In this document: in pieces, positions 26,606 to 34,523 of the stretch
How positions within the stretch are numbered: the stretch's first letter is position 1
How the letters are laid out: the number at the start of each line of letters is the position of its first letter
From: HGM11416 sp034104345
Lineage (GTDB): Bacteria; Bacillota; Clostridia; Christensenellales; Borkfalkiaceae
Length of the DNA: 64,000 nt
NCBI GenBank assembly: GCA_034104345.1
Contig: JAXEDY010000016.1
Coordinates: 1 to 64,000 of the forward strand
Reading direction: 5' to 3'
Made by a program: the position numbers and the translations under genes
The notes under the pieces: generated by a model
What the model was told of the DNA's origin: nothing
What the model saw: only the letters and a program-made list of their open reading frames with translations
Database searches by the model: none

Positions 26606-26806
26606 TGTCCTTTTTTAGGTTTTTTCAGGCGTTTATCTGCCGCTTTTTCGCATCGTTTTTTATAATCGAAAAAATCAAAAAAAATTGCTTTATTATTTTT
26701 TTAAAAATTAAAAATTCCGCATAAAATCTTAAAAAATAGCCGATTTTAAAAAAAATTTAAGTTGCGCAAAAATTGAATTTTCCATGTTTGTTCGTTACTT
26801 AGTCAA

Positions 26807-26835
26807 TGGACTTAAATCACCGATTACAATATAAT
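26807..26835 (+). promoter_or_regulatory. Promoter of the third transport cassette
   Basis: TGGACT (26807-26812), 17-bp spacer, TATAAT (26830-26835). The -35 is weak, so an activator may help. Confidence 0.5.
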
Positions 26836-26934
26836 AAATTATGCTCTACAAGCAATAAAATCGGCTTGTTTGATCAAACTAAAAATAAGGCTTTTGCGGC
26901 TTTGTTTAGTCTCGCTCGGCTAAAAAGGAGTTAA

Positions 26935-28941
26935 ATGACAAAAAAACGAACGATAAAATTTTTTGCGGCGGTTTTTCTTGCTGTAACGCTTTTTGCGTTC
27001 TGCGGCGGATCGAAGGCGAGCGGAACCGTTGATTTTTCGTATTCGATGAAAAGCGAAGCGGTAATAACCTTTGCGAGCGAACTAAACGCAAGCGAATTTA
27101 AACAAAAAATCGAGAAAAACGTAAGCGGCATAAATCTTGTTTCGGGCGACGACGACATAATAAAAATTTCGTCGATCGAAAAAACGAGCGGCGGTTATAA
27201 CGTTAAGTTTGCGCTCCGCCGTATAGATAAACTCGGCGCCATAGGCAACTTCGATTATTCCGAAGCCGCCGACTTTTTGATAGAAGGAAGCGAAAGGCGG
27301 CGTTTTATCGAAAACTGGGCTAACGGCTCGTGGCGCTATTCGGGAACTATGTCGATAAACGGCGAACGCGGGCATATCGATATTTCGCGCGATCACGAGG
27401 GGAAAAGCGAAGTTTTGCCCAAAAACGCGCAGGGGCAAACGCTCGCGTTTGAAAATTTCGTAAGCGAAGCAGGCGCAAAAAGCGGTTTAAAAGCGGTTAC
27501 GTTTTTTATGCCCGCTTTAAACGAAACCGTTGGCGACGTAACCTCGCTCACTTTAAAAATCGACGGAAAAATCGAATATTACGCAGGTAACGGCATAGAA
27601 AAAATCGACGAAAAAACAGTTAAACTTACGCCGCGGGTAATAAAAGGCGACGTAACCGGAATGGTTAGCGGCGAAGCGGTCGTCGAAAAAAACGCAGACG
27701 TCGATATAATTTACGGCTATATAGTTTTCAGTCAGGGGCTTTCGCCCGTTGCCGTGGGCTTTATTTGCGCTTTCGGCGTACTCGTTGCGTTCTTAATAGC
27801 GTTTATCATTATAAAACTCAACAAATCGGGCAAAAAACGCCGCGCCGAAATAATTGGCGAAAACAAAAAGTTTAATGCCGAAAACGACCGTTTTAAAGAA
27901 AAACACGGCGAAGCCGAAAATTTGCCCGAATATGTTTTAGTCGAGAAAAAAGTAAGGGGCGAAAAGTTGAAAAAGAACGCCTTACTTTTAAAAAAGAACA
28001 ACATATCGCTCGGGGTTTATTCGTTTTTCCACGGTAAAACGTGGGCGGGTATCAAAAAATATCGGCTGATGTATTTAATTGCCTTGCCTGCGGTGGCGGT
28101 TATAGCGGTTTTCTGCTATGCGCCTATGTTCGGGCTGGTTATAGCCTTTCAGGATTATAAACTGTTAGAAGGCGTGTGGGGCAGCGAATGGGTAGGGTTT
28201 AAAACCTTTTACAATCTGCTTATAAATCCCGACACGCAAGTTTACAGGCTGCTTCGGAACACCCTGTATATCTCGGTTATAAGAATAGGCACAAACTTCC
28301 CGATGATTTTGATTTTTGCGCTGTTGCTACGCGAAATCAAGTCGGATAAAGCGCGCAGCGCCGTTCAGACTGTTTCGTATATCCCGAACTTTATATCGTG
28401 GGTTGCGGTAAGCGGAATAGCATACAACCTGTTTTCGAAATACGGCGGGCTTTTTAATCGAATAATCGTTGGACTCGGCGGCGAAAGCATCGATTTTTAC
28501 ACCGTCGAAGATCCGTGGTGGTATATTCTTGCGGTTTCGTCGCTGTGGAAAGGTATGGGTTGGTGTACGCTTATATATATGTCTACGATGGGCACTATCG
28601 ACGGCGAACTTTACGACGCCTGCCTTATCGACGGCGGCGGGCGGTGGCATCAGGCTACCGTCGTAACAATCCCCGGGCTTGCAAACGTTATCGCAATGCA
28701 ACTGCTTTTAGACAGCGCAAGCATTTTAGGCGACAGCGCCGACCAGATTATGGCTATGACCAACGGCGCGTCCATAAGCAAAGTAAACGTTATCGGAACT
28801 TCGATGATAGCAAACATAACCGGCGGCGGCGATCTTGCCGCTTCCACCGCGCTTGGTTTGGTGCAGGGTATAGTAGGGCTTTTTATGGTGCTTTTAACTA
28901 ACTCGGTGGTAAAAAAGACCGAAAACGAAGGCATTTTGTAA
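26935..28941 (+). CDS. LplB-type ABC permease fused to an N-terminal extracytoplasmic domain
   Basis: Residues about 365-668 are a polysaccharide-type permease of the LplB family: RLMYLIALPAVAVIAVFCYAPMFGLVIAFQDYKL, six membrane segments, and an EAA loop (LYDACLIDGGGRWHQATVV, then IPGL). Unusually, 360 residues precede it: a signal-like helix (about 8-23, with a poor lipobox at Cys23, FAFC), a beta-rich domain outside the cell (30-268), a membrane helix (271-294) and a Lys/Glu-rich cytoplasmic linker (295-365). Free LplB proteins are about 300 aa. The extra domain has no family I recognise; it may hand substrate to the pore or dock the binding lipoprotein encoded at 30264. AAGGAG precedes the start. 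Confidence 0.82.
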   Translation: MTKKRTIKFFAAVFLAVTLFAFCGGSKASGTVDFSYSMKSEAVITFASELNASEFKQKIEKNVSGINLVSGDDDIIKISSIEKTSGGYNVKFALRRIDKLGAIGNFDYSEAADFLIEGSERRRFIENWANGSWRYSGTMSINGERGHIDISRDHEGKSEVLPKNAQGQTLAFENFVSEAGAKSGLKAVTFFMPALNETVGDVTSLTLKIDGKIEYYAGNGIEKIDEKTVKLTPRVIKGDVTGMVSGEAVVEKNADVDIIYGYIVFSQGLSPVAVGFICAFGVLVAFLIAFIIIKLNKSGKKRRAEIIGENKKFNAENDRFKEKHGEAENLPEYVLVEKKVRGEKLKKNALLLKKNNISLGVYSFFHGKTWAGIKKYRLMYLIALPAVAVIAVFCYAPMFGLVIAFQDYKLLEGVWGSEWVGFKTFYNLLINPDTQVYRLLRNTLYISVIRIGTNFPMILIFALLLREIKSDKARSAVQTVSYIPNFISWVAVSGIAYNLFSKYGGLFNRIIVGLGGESIDFYTVEDPWWYILAVSSLWKGMGWCTLIYMSTMGTIDGELYDACLIDGGGRWHQATVVTIPGLANVIAMQLLLDSASILGDSADQIMAMTNGASISKVNVIGTSMIANITGGGDLAASTALGLVQGIVGLFMVLLTNSVVKKTENEGIL

Positions 28942-29060
28942 GGCTTATACATCGCGGCATGCATTGTTCCGCTCGTTTTTTAAAATTCCTGCGACCGAAA
29001 AGGTCGCTCCCTTTTAAAAAACTTCGCGCGCCGCGCCTGCCGCGCGTCTAAGCCTTACAA
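28936..29060. mobile_element. MITE-like inverted-repeat element between two permease genes
   Basis: Twelve-base inverted repeats TTGTAAGGCTTA (28936-28947) and TAAGCCTTACAA (29049-29060) bound a 125-bp segment. Inside, TTTTTTAAAA and TTTTAAAAAA flank a GCGACC/GGTCGC hairpin (28991-29007). The left repeat contains the stop codon of the upstream permease. No transposase is present. It could be a non-autonomous insertion or an attenuator. Confidence 0.45.
28952..28973 (+). repeat. 22-bp direct repeat, left copy
   Basis: TCGCGGCATGCATTGTTCCG plus CT, repeated exactly at 29076-29097, 124 bp apart. One copy is inside and one just outside the inverted-repeat element. Confidence 0.9.
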
Positions 29061-29075
29061 CAGAATTTTAAACTG

Positions 29076-29097
29076 TCGCGGCATGCATTGTTCCGCT
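29076..29097 (+). repeat. 22-bp direct repeat, right copy
   Basis: Exact match to 28952-28973, in the leader of the next permease gene. Confidence 0.9.
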
Positions 29098-29130
29098 ACA
29101 AAAAACCGTATTTTATCGGGGTGCATTAAA

Positions 29131-30030
29131 ATGACGAATGCAATAAAAATAAAACCAAAACGAAAAAAAGTCGCCGTATTCGACGTGATAAACGGCATTA
29201 TAATGGTACTTTTGGGGCTTACGTTTCTGCTTCCGTTCTGGATGCTTATAACGGCTTCGCTTTCGGATAACGCGCTTTTAACGGCGCAGGGCGTATCGTT
29301 ATGGTTTCGGGGCTTTTCGATAGAAGGCTATAAATTCATATTTCAGGTAAGCGACCTGTTTTTGCGCTCGATAATAAATTCGATTATCGTCTCGTTCGCA
29401 AGCGCGTTTTTATCCGTTGCGTTATGCACGGGCGCGGCTTACGTTCTTGCAAAAAAGGATTTGCCTTTCCGAAAAATTTTAAACACGTATTTTATGATAC
29501 CCATGTTTTTCGGCGGCGGGCTTATCCCTCTTTATCTCGTAATAAGGGGGGTAGGCATTTACGACACCGTTTGGGCGCTTATTCTTCCGTCGTGCGTTAC
29601 CATAAGTTACGTTTTGCTGCTTCGCAACTATTTTTACGGAATACCTTCGTCGCTTTACGAAGCGAGCGAGCTCGACGGGGCAAACCAAATTCAAATACTT
29701 ATTAAAGTATTCGTTCCGCTTGCCGTTCCCATGATGCTTACCGTAGGCATGATGGTGTTCGTGGGCAGATGGAACAACTGGCTCGATAACTTAATGTATT
29801 TCGGTTCGTCGAACAGAACGTGGTGGACCATTCAATACGTTTTAAGGCAGATACTCGTGGACATGCAGGCGCTTTACGGCGGTTCGGGCGCCGGTTCGAT
29901 AATAGGCGCGCCGCTTGTAACGGCAAAAAACGCGGCTACGGTAATAGCTGTAATTCCGCTTATAGCCTTGTCGCCCGTGCTTCATAAATACTATATGAAA
30001 GGAATGACGGCGGGCGCGGTTAAAGGCTGA
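29131..30030 (+). CDS. LplC-type ABC permease (polysaccharide importer)
   Basis: This is the second pore subunit of the third importer. I chose the ATG at 29131, with GGGGTG upstream, over the ATG at 29083, which lies in the 22-bp repeat. It has six hydrophobic segments starting VINGIIMVLLGLTFLLPFW, and the conserved FMIPMFFGGGLIPLYLV typical of LplC. The EAA loop is SSLYEASELDGANQIQILI, then VFVPLAVPM. The C-terminus KYYMKGMTAGAVKG is classic for the family. It pairs with the fused LplB-type permease upstream and the binding lipoprotein downstream. Confidence 0.92.
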   Translation: MTNAIKIKPKRKKVAVFDVINGIIMVLLGLTFLLPFWMLITASLSDNALLTAQGVSLWFRGFSIEGYKFIFQVSDLFLRSIINSIIVSFASAFLSVALCTGAAYVLAKKDLPFRKILNTYFMIPMFFGGGLIPLYLVIRGVGIYDTVWALILPSCVTISYVLLLRNYFYGIPSSLYEASELDGANQIQILIKVFVPLAVPMMLTVGMMVFVGRWNNWLDNLMYFGSSNRTWWTIQYVLRQILVDMQALYGGSGAGSIIGAPLVTAKNAATVIAVIPLIALSPVLHKYYMKGMTAGAVKG

Positions 30031-30042
30031 ACGTAAAAAAAC

Positions 30043-30078
30043 AAAAACGGGGCTATAAGCCCGTTATCGGCACTTTCG
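30043..30078 (-). repeat. Stem-loop repeat copy 7
   Basis: Minus-strand core GTGCCGATAACGGGCTTATA with weak arms. It lies 13 bp after a plus-strand gene, so its orientation is opposite to that expected for a terminator of that gene. Confidence 0.75.
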
Positions 30079-30140
30079 CATAAGAAATCGCGATTAAAAC
30101 TTTTAAACAAAAAAAGAGTAAAAACAAGAGTAAAAAACAA

Positions 30141-30177
30141 AAAAACTACGCTATAGGTCGGTTATCGGCAATTTCAG
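30141..30177 (-). repeat. Stem-loop repeat copy 8 (diverged)
   Basis: The minus-strand core reads TTGCCGATAACCGACCTATA, with weak arms. It is paired with copy 7, about 98 bp away, between permease and binding-protein genes. No clear promoter was found in 30178-30263. Confidence 0.7.
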
Positions 30178-30263
30178 TCGAATATCAAACCAAAAAAGCG
30201 TTTTAAATATAAGTAAACTAAAACAACTTAAAAACATTAAAAAAATATTGAAAGGAGCAAATT

Positions 30264-31874
30264 ATGGCAAACAAAAATCTTTTTAAAAAATTGGCTTGCA
30301 TGGCGGCAGCTGCGGCTCTCACCGTTTCGGCGGTTGCATGCGGCGATAACAGCGGAAACAACTCGTCTTCGACGGGCGGCGGCAAACGCGATAACGAAAA
30401 AAAAATAGTTATCTACACCGGCGGTTCGAGCGAATATTCGTGGACCGAAGGCAGCGAAGAAGAAGACGTTTTAAACTACATCGAAGAACAGTATCACAAA
30501 GACACGGGCGTTTGGCTCGACTTTAAAATTTCGCACTTATCCGAAAGCATGCGCACCAAACTCAACTCCGATTTAAGTTCGGGCGTGCAGGTAGATATTG
30601 CGATTTCGCACACCCGCGGCGGTTCGGGCATCGACGATTATGCCGTAAGCCAAGAAATCTTTTACGACATTGCCGACGATATCGACGATTACGCTCCCAA
30701 TCTCGCAAAATATATCAAAGGTGACGCACGCAACAGTTTGACCGACGTCAACGGAAAATTGGTCGGTGTTCCGTCGGTTATAAGCCCCTATAAATACGGC
30801 ATTTTAGTAAGAAAGGATTGGATGGAAGCGTGCAAATATACCGACGATACGCAAAAAGCGGCAAGCGGAGAATATACGCTCGTCGACGATTTGCAGACTT
30901 TTAAAGCGATGTGCGCGGCGATGAAAGAAAAATACAATCTTTCTTATGCGATTTCGGGCGCTCCGTGGGATTTGGAAAAAGTTACCATAGGCGCGTTCGG
31001 TGACGCGGGTTACTTTACCTACGGCGTTCGCGGCAATCAGGTTCTCCCCGGGTATTTAACCGACGAATATGCCGAAGTTTTAAAATATGAATATTCGCTT
31101 TCGTCAAACGACCTAACTTCGACGCAAGAAGCCGACTGGTTGCTCGAACAAAGCGAATCGGCGTTCATCGGCGGCAACACCGGCGTGTTTATAACCGATC
31201 CCACCGTTCAGCACCTTATAACCGTAGCGCGCAAAACCAAAGCCGCAGATAAAAGCGCCGAATTTACCGTTTTAGGACCTATGACCAAAGACGATAACTC
31301 GACCGAAAAGGGCTTTATGGCAAACACCACGGCTACTTTCGCCGCGGTAGTTTTGAAAAATTCGACCAACTCGATGGCAATCGCCAAATTTTTGAACTGG
31401 GTTTATAAAAACGCCGATAACTACAATCTTTGCAGATACGGTATCGAAGGCAAGCATTGGGTAAACAACGGCGACGGCACCTATTCTTATCCCGCGGGCA
31501 AAGAAGAATATCTCGTAAAACCGCCTTATTCGGGCATTCTCACTCTGGTCGAAAACCAGAATATTTCAAACCTTACCTATAAGGGCTATACCGAAGAAGA
31601 AGCCGCATGGATTCAGAAAGCCGCAAACAAAGATAACTATATCGATAACGACCTTGTCAATTATATGTGGCCTTCTAACAGAAAAATAGCCGAAAACTAT
31701 TCGAACGCAATCGGTAAAATCTACGCTGCAACCGCGCTTCCCGCATGGACGGGCAACGTCGACCCCGCAACTACTTTCGAAAACGCGCGCAACCTTTACC
31801 TTTCGAGCGGCGGGCAGGCTTACGTTACCTTTATAACCGACGCTTACAAAGTAATGAAAGCGCAGCGCGGCTGA
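30264..31874 (+). CDS. Extracellular solute-binding lipoprotein (LipO/YtcQ-type)
   Basis: This is the binding lipoprotein of the third importer, of the larger class that goes with LplB/LplC permeases. The signal peptide ends at Cys26 (AVAC), then a Ser/Asn/Gly linker. The body is of typical size (536 aa) with VDIAISHTRGGSG early and a GKLVGVPSVISPYKYGILVRKDWME hinge segment characteristic of the class. AAAGGAG precedes the ATG. Two reverse-oriented stem-loops separate it from the permeases, so it may have separate mRNA levels. Substrate unknown, probably an oligosaccharide or polysaccharide fragment. Confidence 0.88.
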   Translation: MANKNLFKKLACMAAAAALTVSAVACGDNSGNNSSSTGGGKRDNEKKIVIYTGGSSEYSWTEGSEEEDVLNYIEEQYHKDTGVWLDFKISHLSESMRTKLNSDLSSGVQVDIAISHTRGGSGIDDYAVSQEIFYDIADDIDDYAPNLAKYIKGDARNSLTDVNGKLVGVPSVISPYKYGILVRKDWMEACKYTDDTQKAASGEYTLVDDLQTFKAMCAAMKEKYNLSYAISGAPWDLEKVTIGAFGDAGYFTYGVRGNQVLPGYLTDEYAEVLKYEYSLSSNDLTSTQEADWLLEQSESAFIGGNTGVFITDPTVQHLITVARKTKAADKSAEFTVLGPMTKDDNSTEKGFMANTTATFAAVVLKNSTNSMAIAKFLNWVYKNADNYNLCRYGIEGKHWVNNGDGTYSYPAGKEEYLVKPPYSGILTLVENQNISNLTYKGYTEEEAAWIQKAANKDNYIDNDLVNYMWPSNRKIAENYSNAIGKIYAATALPAWTGNVDPATTFENARNLYLSSGGQAYVTFITDAYKVMKAQRG

Positions 31875-31943
31875 TACGATTCGGCGACTGATACGTTCGG
31901 TTACGGACACTGGTTTGGCGGCTGACAATAGTTCGGCTGCCGA
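31868..31943 (+). repeat. Degenerate short tandem repeat
   Basis: Four or five imperfect units of about 16 bases built on CGGCTGATACGTT follow the binding-protein stop codon. No function is evident. Confidence 0.35.
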
Positions 31944-32007
31944 CCTTACAAAATAAAAAGCGAAAATTTTTAGTATTAAAACCGAAATTTTTTAACGGGT
32001 GAAATAA

Positions 32008-32487
32008 ATGATCTGGATGCTCGTCGCGTTTTTGGCGGCAATCGAATATTACGGCGTTGCGATAACGCTTCTGGCGCGTAAAAACGGCAAAAAGAATTAC
32101 GCGCTTAACTTAATACCTTTCGTTGCGCCGTTTTATGTGCAGAAGTTTACGGGCGGATTTAAAATGACCGTAATTCCCGTTAAAAAATGGGGACAAACCG
32201 TTCTGATTTTTGCTTTCGTAATCGCTTTGGCGGTATATTGCGGAACGGCGTGTTTCGGCTATTACGTTTTAGAGCAAGCCGAAGCCATAAGGGATATTTG
32301 CTACATTCCCATATATGCGTGCTTTGCCTTTTATTACTTGGGCGCGGTTTACTCGATAAAACGAATAATCGACGTAAACAAAGCCGAAGTGCCTTGCGCG
32401 GCGCTTTTGTGCGCGCTTTATCTGCCCGCTCCGTTTTTGGTTACGGCGGGCGAAAAAACAAAAAACGACTTAAAAGCGAAAGAGTAA
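32008..32487 (+). CDS. Small four-helix membrane protein, function unknown
   Basis: A 159-aa hydrophobic protein with about four membrane segments (about 2-22, 30-48, 64-88 and 97-120, with a further hydrophobic stretch near 130-146). No family is recognised. The codon pattern matches its neighbours and the start has GGGTGA 9 bases upstream. It lies between the binding lipoprotein of the third importer and a beta-helix lipoprotein, so it may be an accessory of this locus. Confidence 0.6.
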   Translation: MIWMLVAFLAAIEYYGVAITLLARKNGKKNYALNLIPFVAPFYVQKFTGGFKMTVIPVKKWGQTVLIFAFVIALAVYCGTACFGYYVLEQAEAIRDICYIPIYACFAFYYLGAVYSIKRIIDVNKAEVPCAALLCALYLPAPFLVTAGEKTKNDLKAKE

Positions 32488-32608
32488 AGCATAAAAACGC
32501 GATTTTTAACGAGTTTTGCAATAAAAATTTCGTAACGTAAGTTTCGCGGGGGCAAGTTCGCAATAAAAACCGTTGCGACAAATCATTGCGACAATAAGGA
32601 GAAAAATA

Positions 32609-34447
32609 ATGAAAAAAAGAATTTTATGCGCTATATTCGCCGCGCTTTCGGTGTTTTGTTTTACCGCTTGCGACAGCGGAAACGACAGTAATAGCGACGC
32701 ATCGAAAACCGTCTACGACGAAGTTACCGACTATCCCGAATATGCCGAAGTAGATTTAAGCGACTACACGGTTTATTATTTCGACGAAAAAGCGGGAAAC
32801 GACTATGAAAATGACGGACTAAGCGAAGATAGACCTTTAAATTCATTAACTGTTGCTAATAGAATAATTGCAAAAACAAAAATAGGGAATCCTGTCAGAA
32901 TTCGTTTTAAAGCAGGTTCTGTTTACAATGACGTTTTGCAAGTCGGAAGATTTTCGGCAACGAAAGAAAAACCGCTTATAATCGATTCTTACGGAGCGAC
33001 TGCGGAAGTTAAATATCCCGTGTTCAAAGGCGCGCCTTCGTGCGTCGAAGTAACGGCGGGCAACGTTCGCATAAGCGGGCTTGAAATCACCAACCCGAAC
33101 GCAATCCGCGGAATTTATGTTTATACCACAAGCAAAGGTGCGCATAAAAACATTGTTTTAAGCGGCAACTATTTGCATGATATAAATTTCGATTTCGAAG
33201 CGGGGCTTCCCAAAAACTTGCAAGGCACGGGCGTTAAACCCGAAGACATTGCCGACATAACCGCGCCCGCCACAAAACTCAACGTAGCGGCGGTTTGCCC
33301 CACGGATAAGTATTCTTATCCGAATTCGGCGATATATTTCGACGCGCCCACGGCGAAAGCGACCGGCGCAAGTTGGTTCGAAAACGTGTGGGTAGAAGGT
33401 AACAAAATCGAGCGCGTTTCGCGCGACGCTTTGTTCGTGACTTCCAACTGGATTCGCCGTCCGGGGATAGACTGGGGCGTAAACGATTATATAAGCGACG
33501 ATAACGGTTGGTATCCGCATAAAAACTTCAACGTTATAAACAACTTCGTTTCTTATACCGGCGGCGACGGAATGGTCGTTTTAGGCACCGACGGCGGATA
33601 TATGCAGGGCAACACGCTTTATCACGCACAATATTTAGGGCGCGGCGGTTATTATAACGCGGGGCTGTGGATTCATTCCTGCCGCAACTTCGTAATGCAA
33701 TTCAACGAAGCGGCTTACACGCACAAGCAAAACGGCGCGGGCGACGGGCAGGGCTTCGATATAGATATCGGAAACGTAAACGTAACCTTCCAATATAACT
33801 ATTCGCACCACAATCAGGGCGGCGGCATACTTTTATGCACCAACGGCACAGAACTTCCCGTCCGCGACGAAAACGGCGACCTTGTTTACGACGACGAATT
33901 CGGTTTGCCTATTTTGGAAAAGAGATACATCTGGGATAACGTAACCGTAAGAAACAACGTGTTTGCGGATAACGACGGAGCGGTGTTCACCCACAGCGAC
34001 GCGCTTAAAAACCTTAACATAGTTAACAACACGATAATTATGAAAGGCGAATCGGGCAGCGAAAAAATCGCCGAACCCAACGGATTTTACGCGAATATTT
34101 TAATCGAAAACTTCAATTTTAAAAACAATTTGTTTTATCTGCGCAACAAGCGCAACATTTCGTTCGACATAGTTTATTGCCCGACCGTAAGCATAGAAAA
34201 CAATTTGTTTTATAACTTTAACGACAGCATTTTAAACAGCGTAAACGCAAAACAAAGCAGTTTTTTAAACCCAGAATTCGACGGAATCGAAGCCGAAAAC
34301 GGGCTTGAAAAAGCGCAGGCGTTCAAGGTTAAAAATTCGCAGATTTTGTCGGTCGGCAAATATCTCGAAAGAATGAGCGCCAAAGACTACGCCGGCTCGA
34401 ACGCCAAAAACTTAAATTACGTCGGGGCGTTTTCTACGGTAAGATAA
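32609..34447 (+). CDS. Parallel beta-helix lipoprotein (pectate-lyase-like)
   Basis: A surface lipoprotein with the right-handed beta-helix fold used by polysaccharide lyases and some glycosidases. I chose the ATG at 32609 because AAGGAG is 8 bases upstream; the longer frame from 32573 has no SD. The lipobox ends at Cys21 (FTAC). Evenly spaced N-x-x-N/H coils run from about residue 130 to 560 (NVRISGLEITNPNAIRGIYV, VINNFVSYTGGDGMVVLG, FQYNYSHHNQGGGILL, VTVRNNVFADNDGAVF). DEKAGNDYENDGLSEDRPL is the typical entry motif. Catalytic residues cannot be assigned, so lyase and hydrolase activities both remain possible. Confidence 0.75.
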   Translation: MKKRILCAIFAALSVFCFTACDSGNDSNSDASKTVYDEVTDYPEYAEVDLSDYTVYYFDEKAGNDYENDGLSEDRPLNSLTVANRIIAKTKIGNPVRIRFKAGSVYNDVLQVGRFSATKEKPLIIDSYGATAEVKYPVFKGAPSCVEVTAGNVRISGLEITNPNAIRGIYVYTTSKGAHKNIVLSGNYLHDINFDFEAGLPKNLQGTGVKPEDIADITAPATKLNVAAVCPTDKYSYPNSAIYFDAPTAKATGASWFENVWVEGNKIERVSRDALFVTSNWIRRPGIDWGVNDYISDDNGWYPHKNFNVINNFVSYTGGDGMVVLGTDGGYMQGNTLYHAQYLGRGGYYNAGLWIHSCRNFVMQFNEAAYTHKQNGAGDGQGFDIDIGNVNVTFQYNYSHHNQGGGILLCTNGTELPVRDENGDLVYDDEFGLPILEKRYIWDNVTVRNNVFADNDGAVFTHSDALKNLNIVNNTIIMKGESGSEKIAEPNGFYANILIENFNFKNNLFYLRNKRNISFDIVYCPTVSIENNLFYNFNDSILNSVNAKQSSFLNPEFDGIEAENGLEKAQAFKVKNSQILSVGKYLERMSAKDYAGSNAKNLNYVGAFSTVR

Positions 34448-34523
34448 TCCGCGTTTAACGGCGCGCTTGATTACCCGAAAAAAATTAACCGAAGTAAATA
34501 ATAAAAATTTAAGGAGTAAGAAA

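Noticed and set aside
29083..29130. Upstream ATG for the LplC-type permease
   Set aside because: It lies inside the 22-bp direct repeat with no SD; the ATG at 29131 has a GGGGTG upstream and gives the usual N-terminus.
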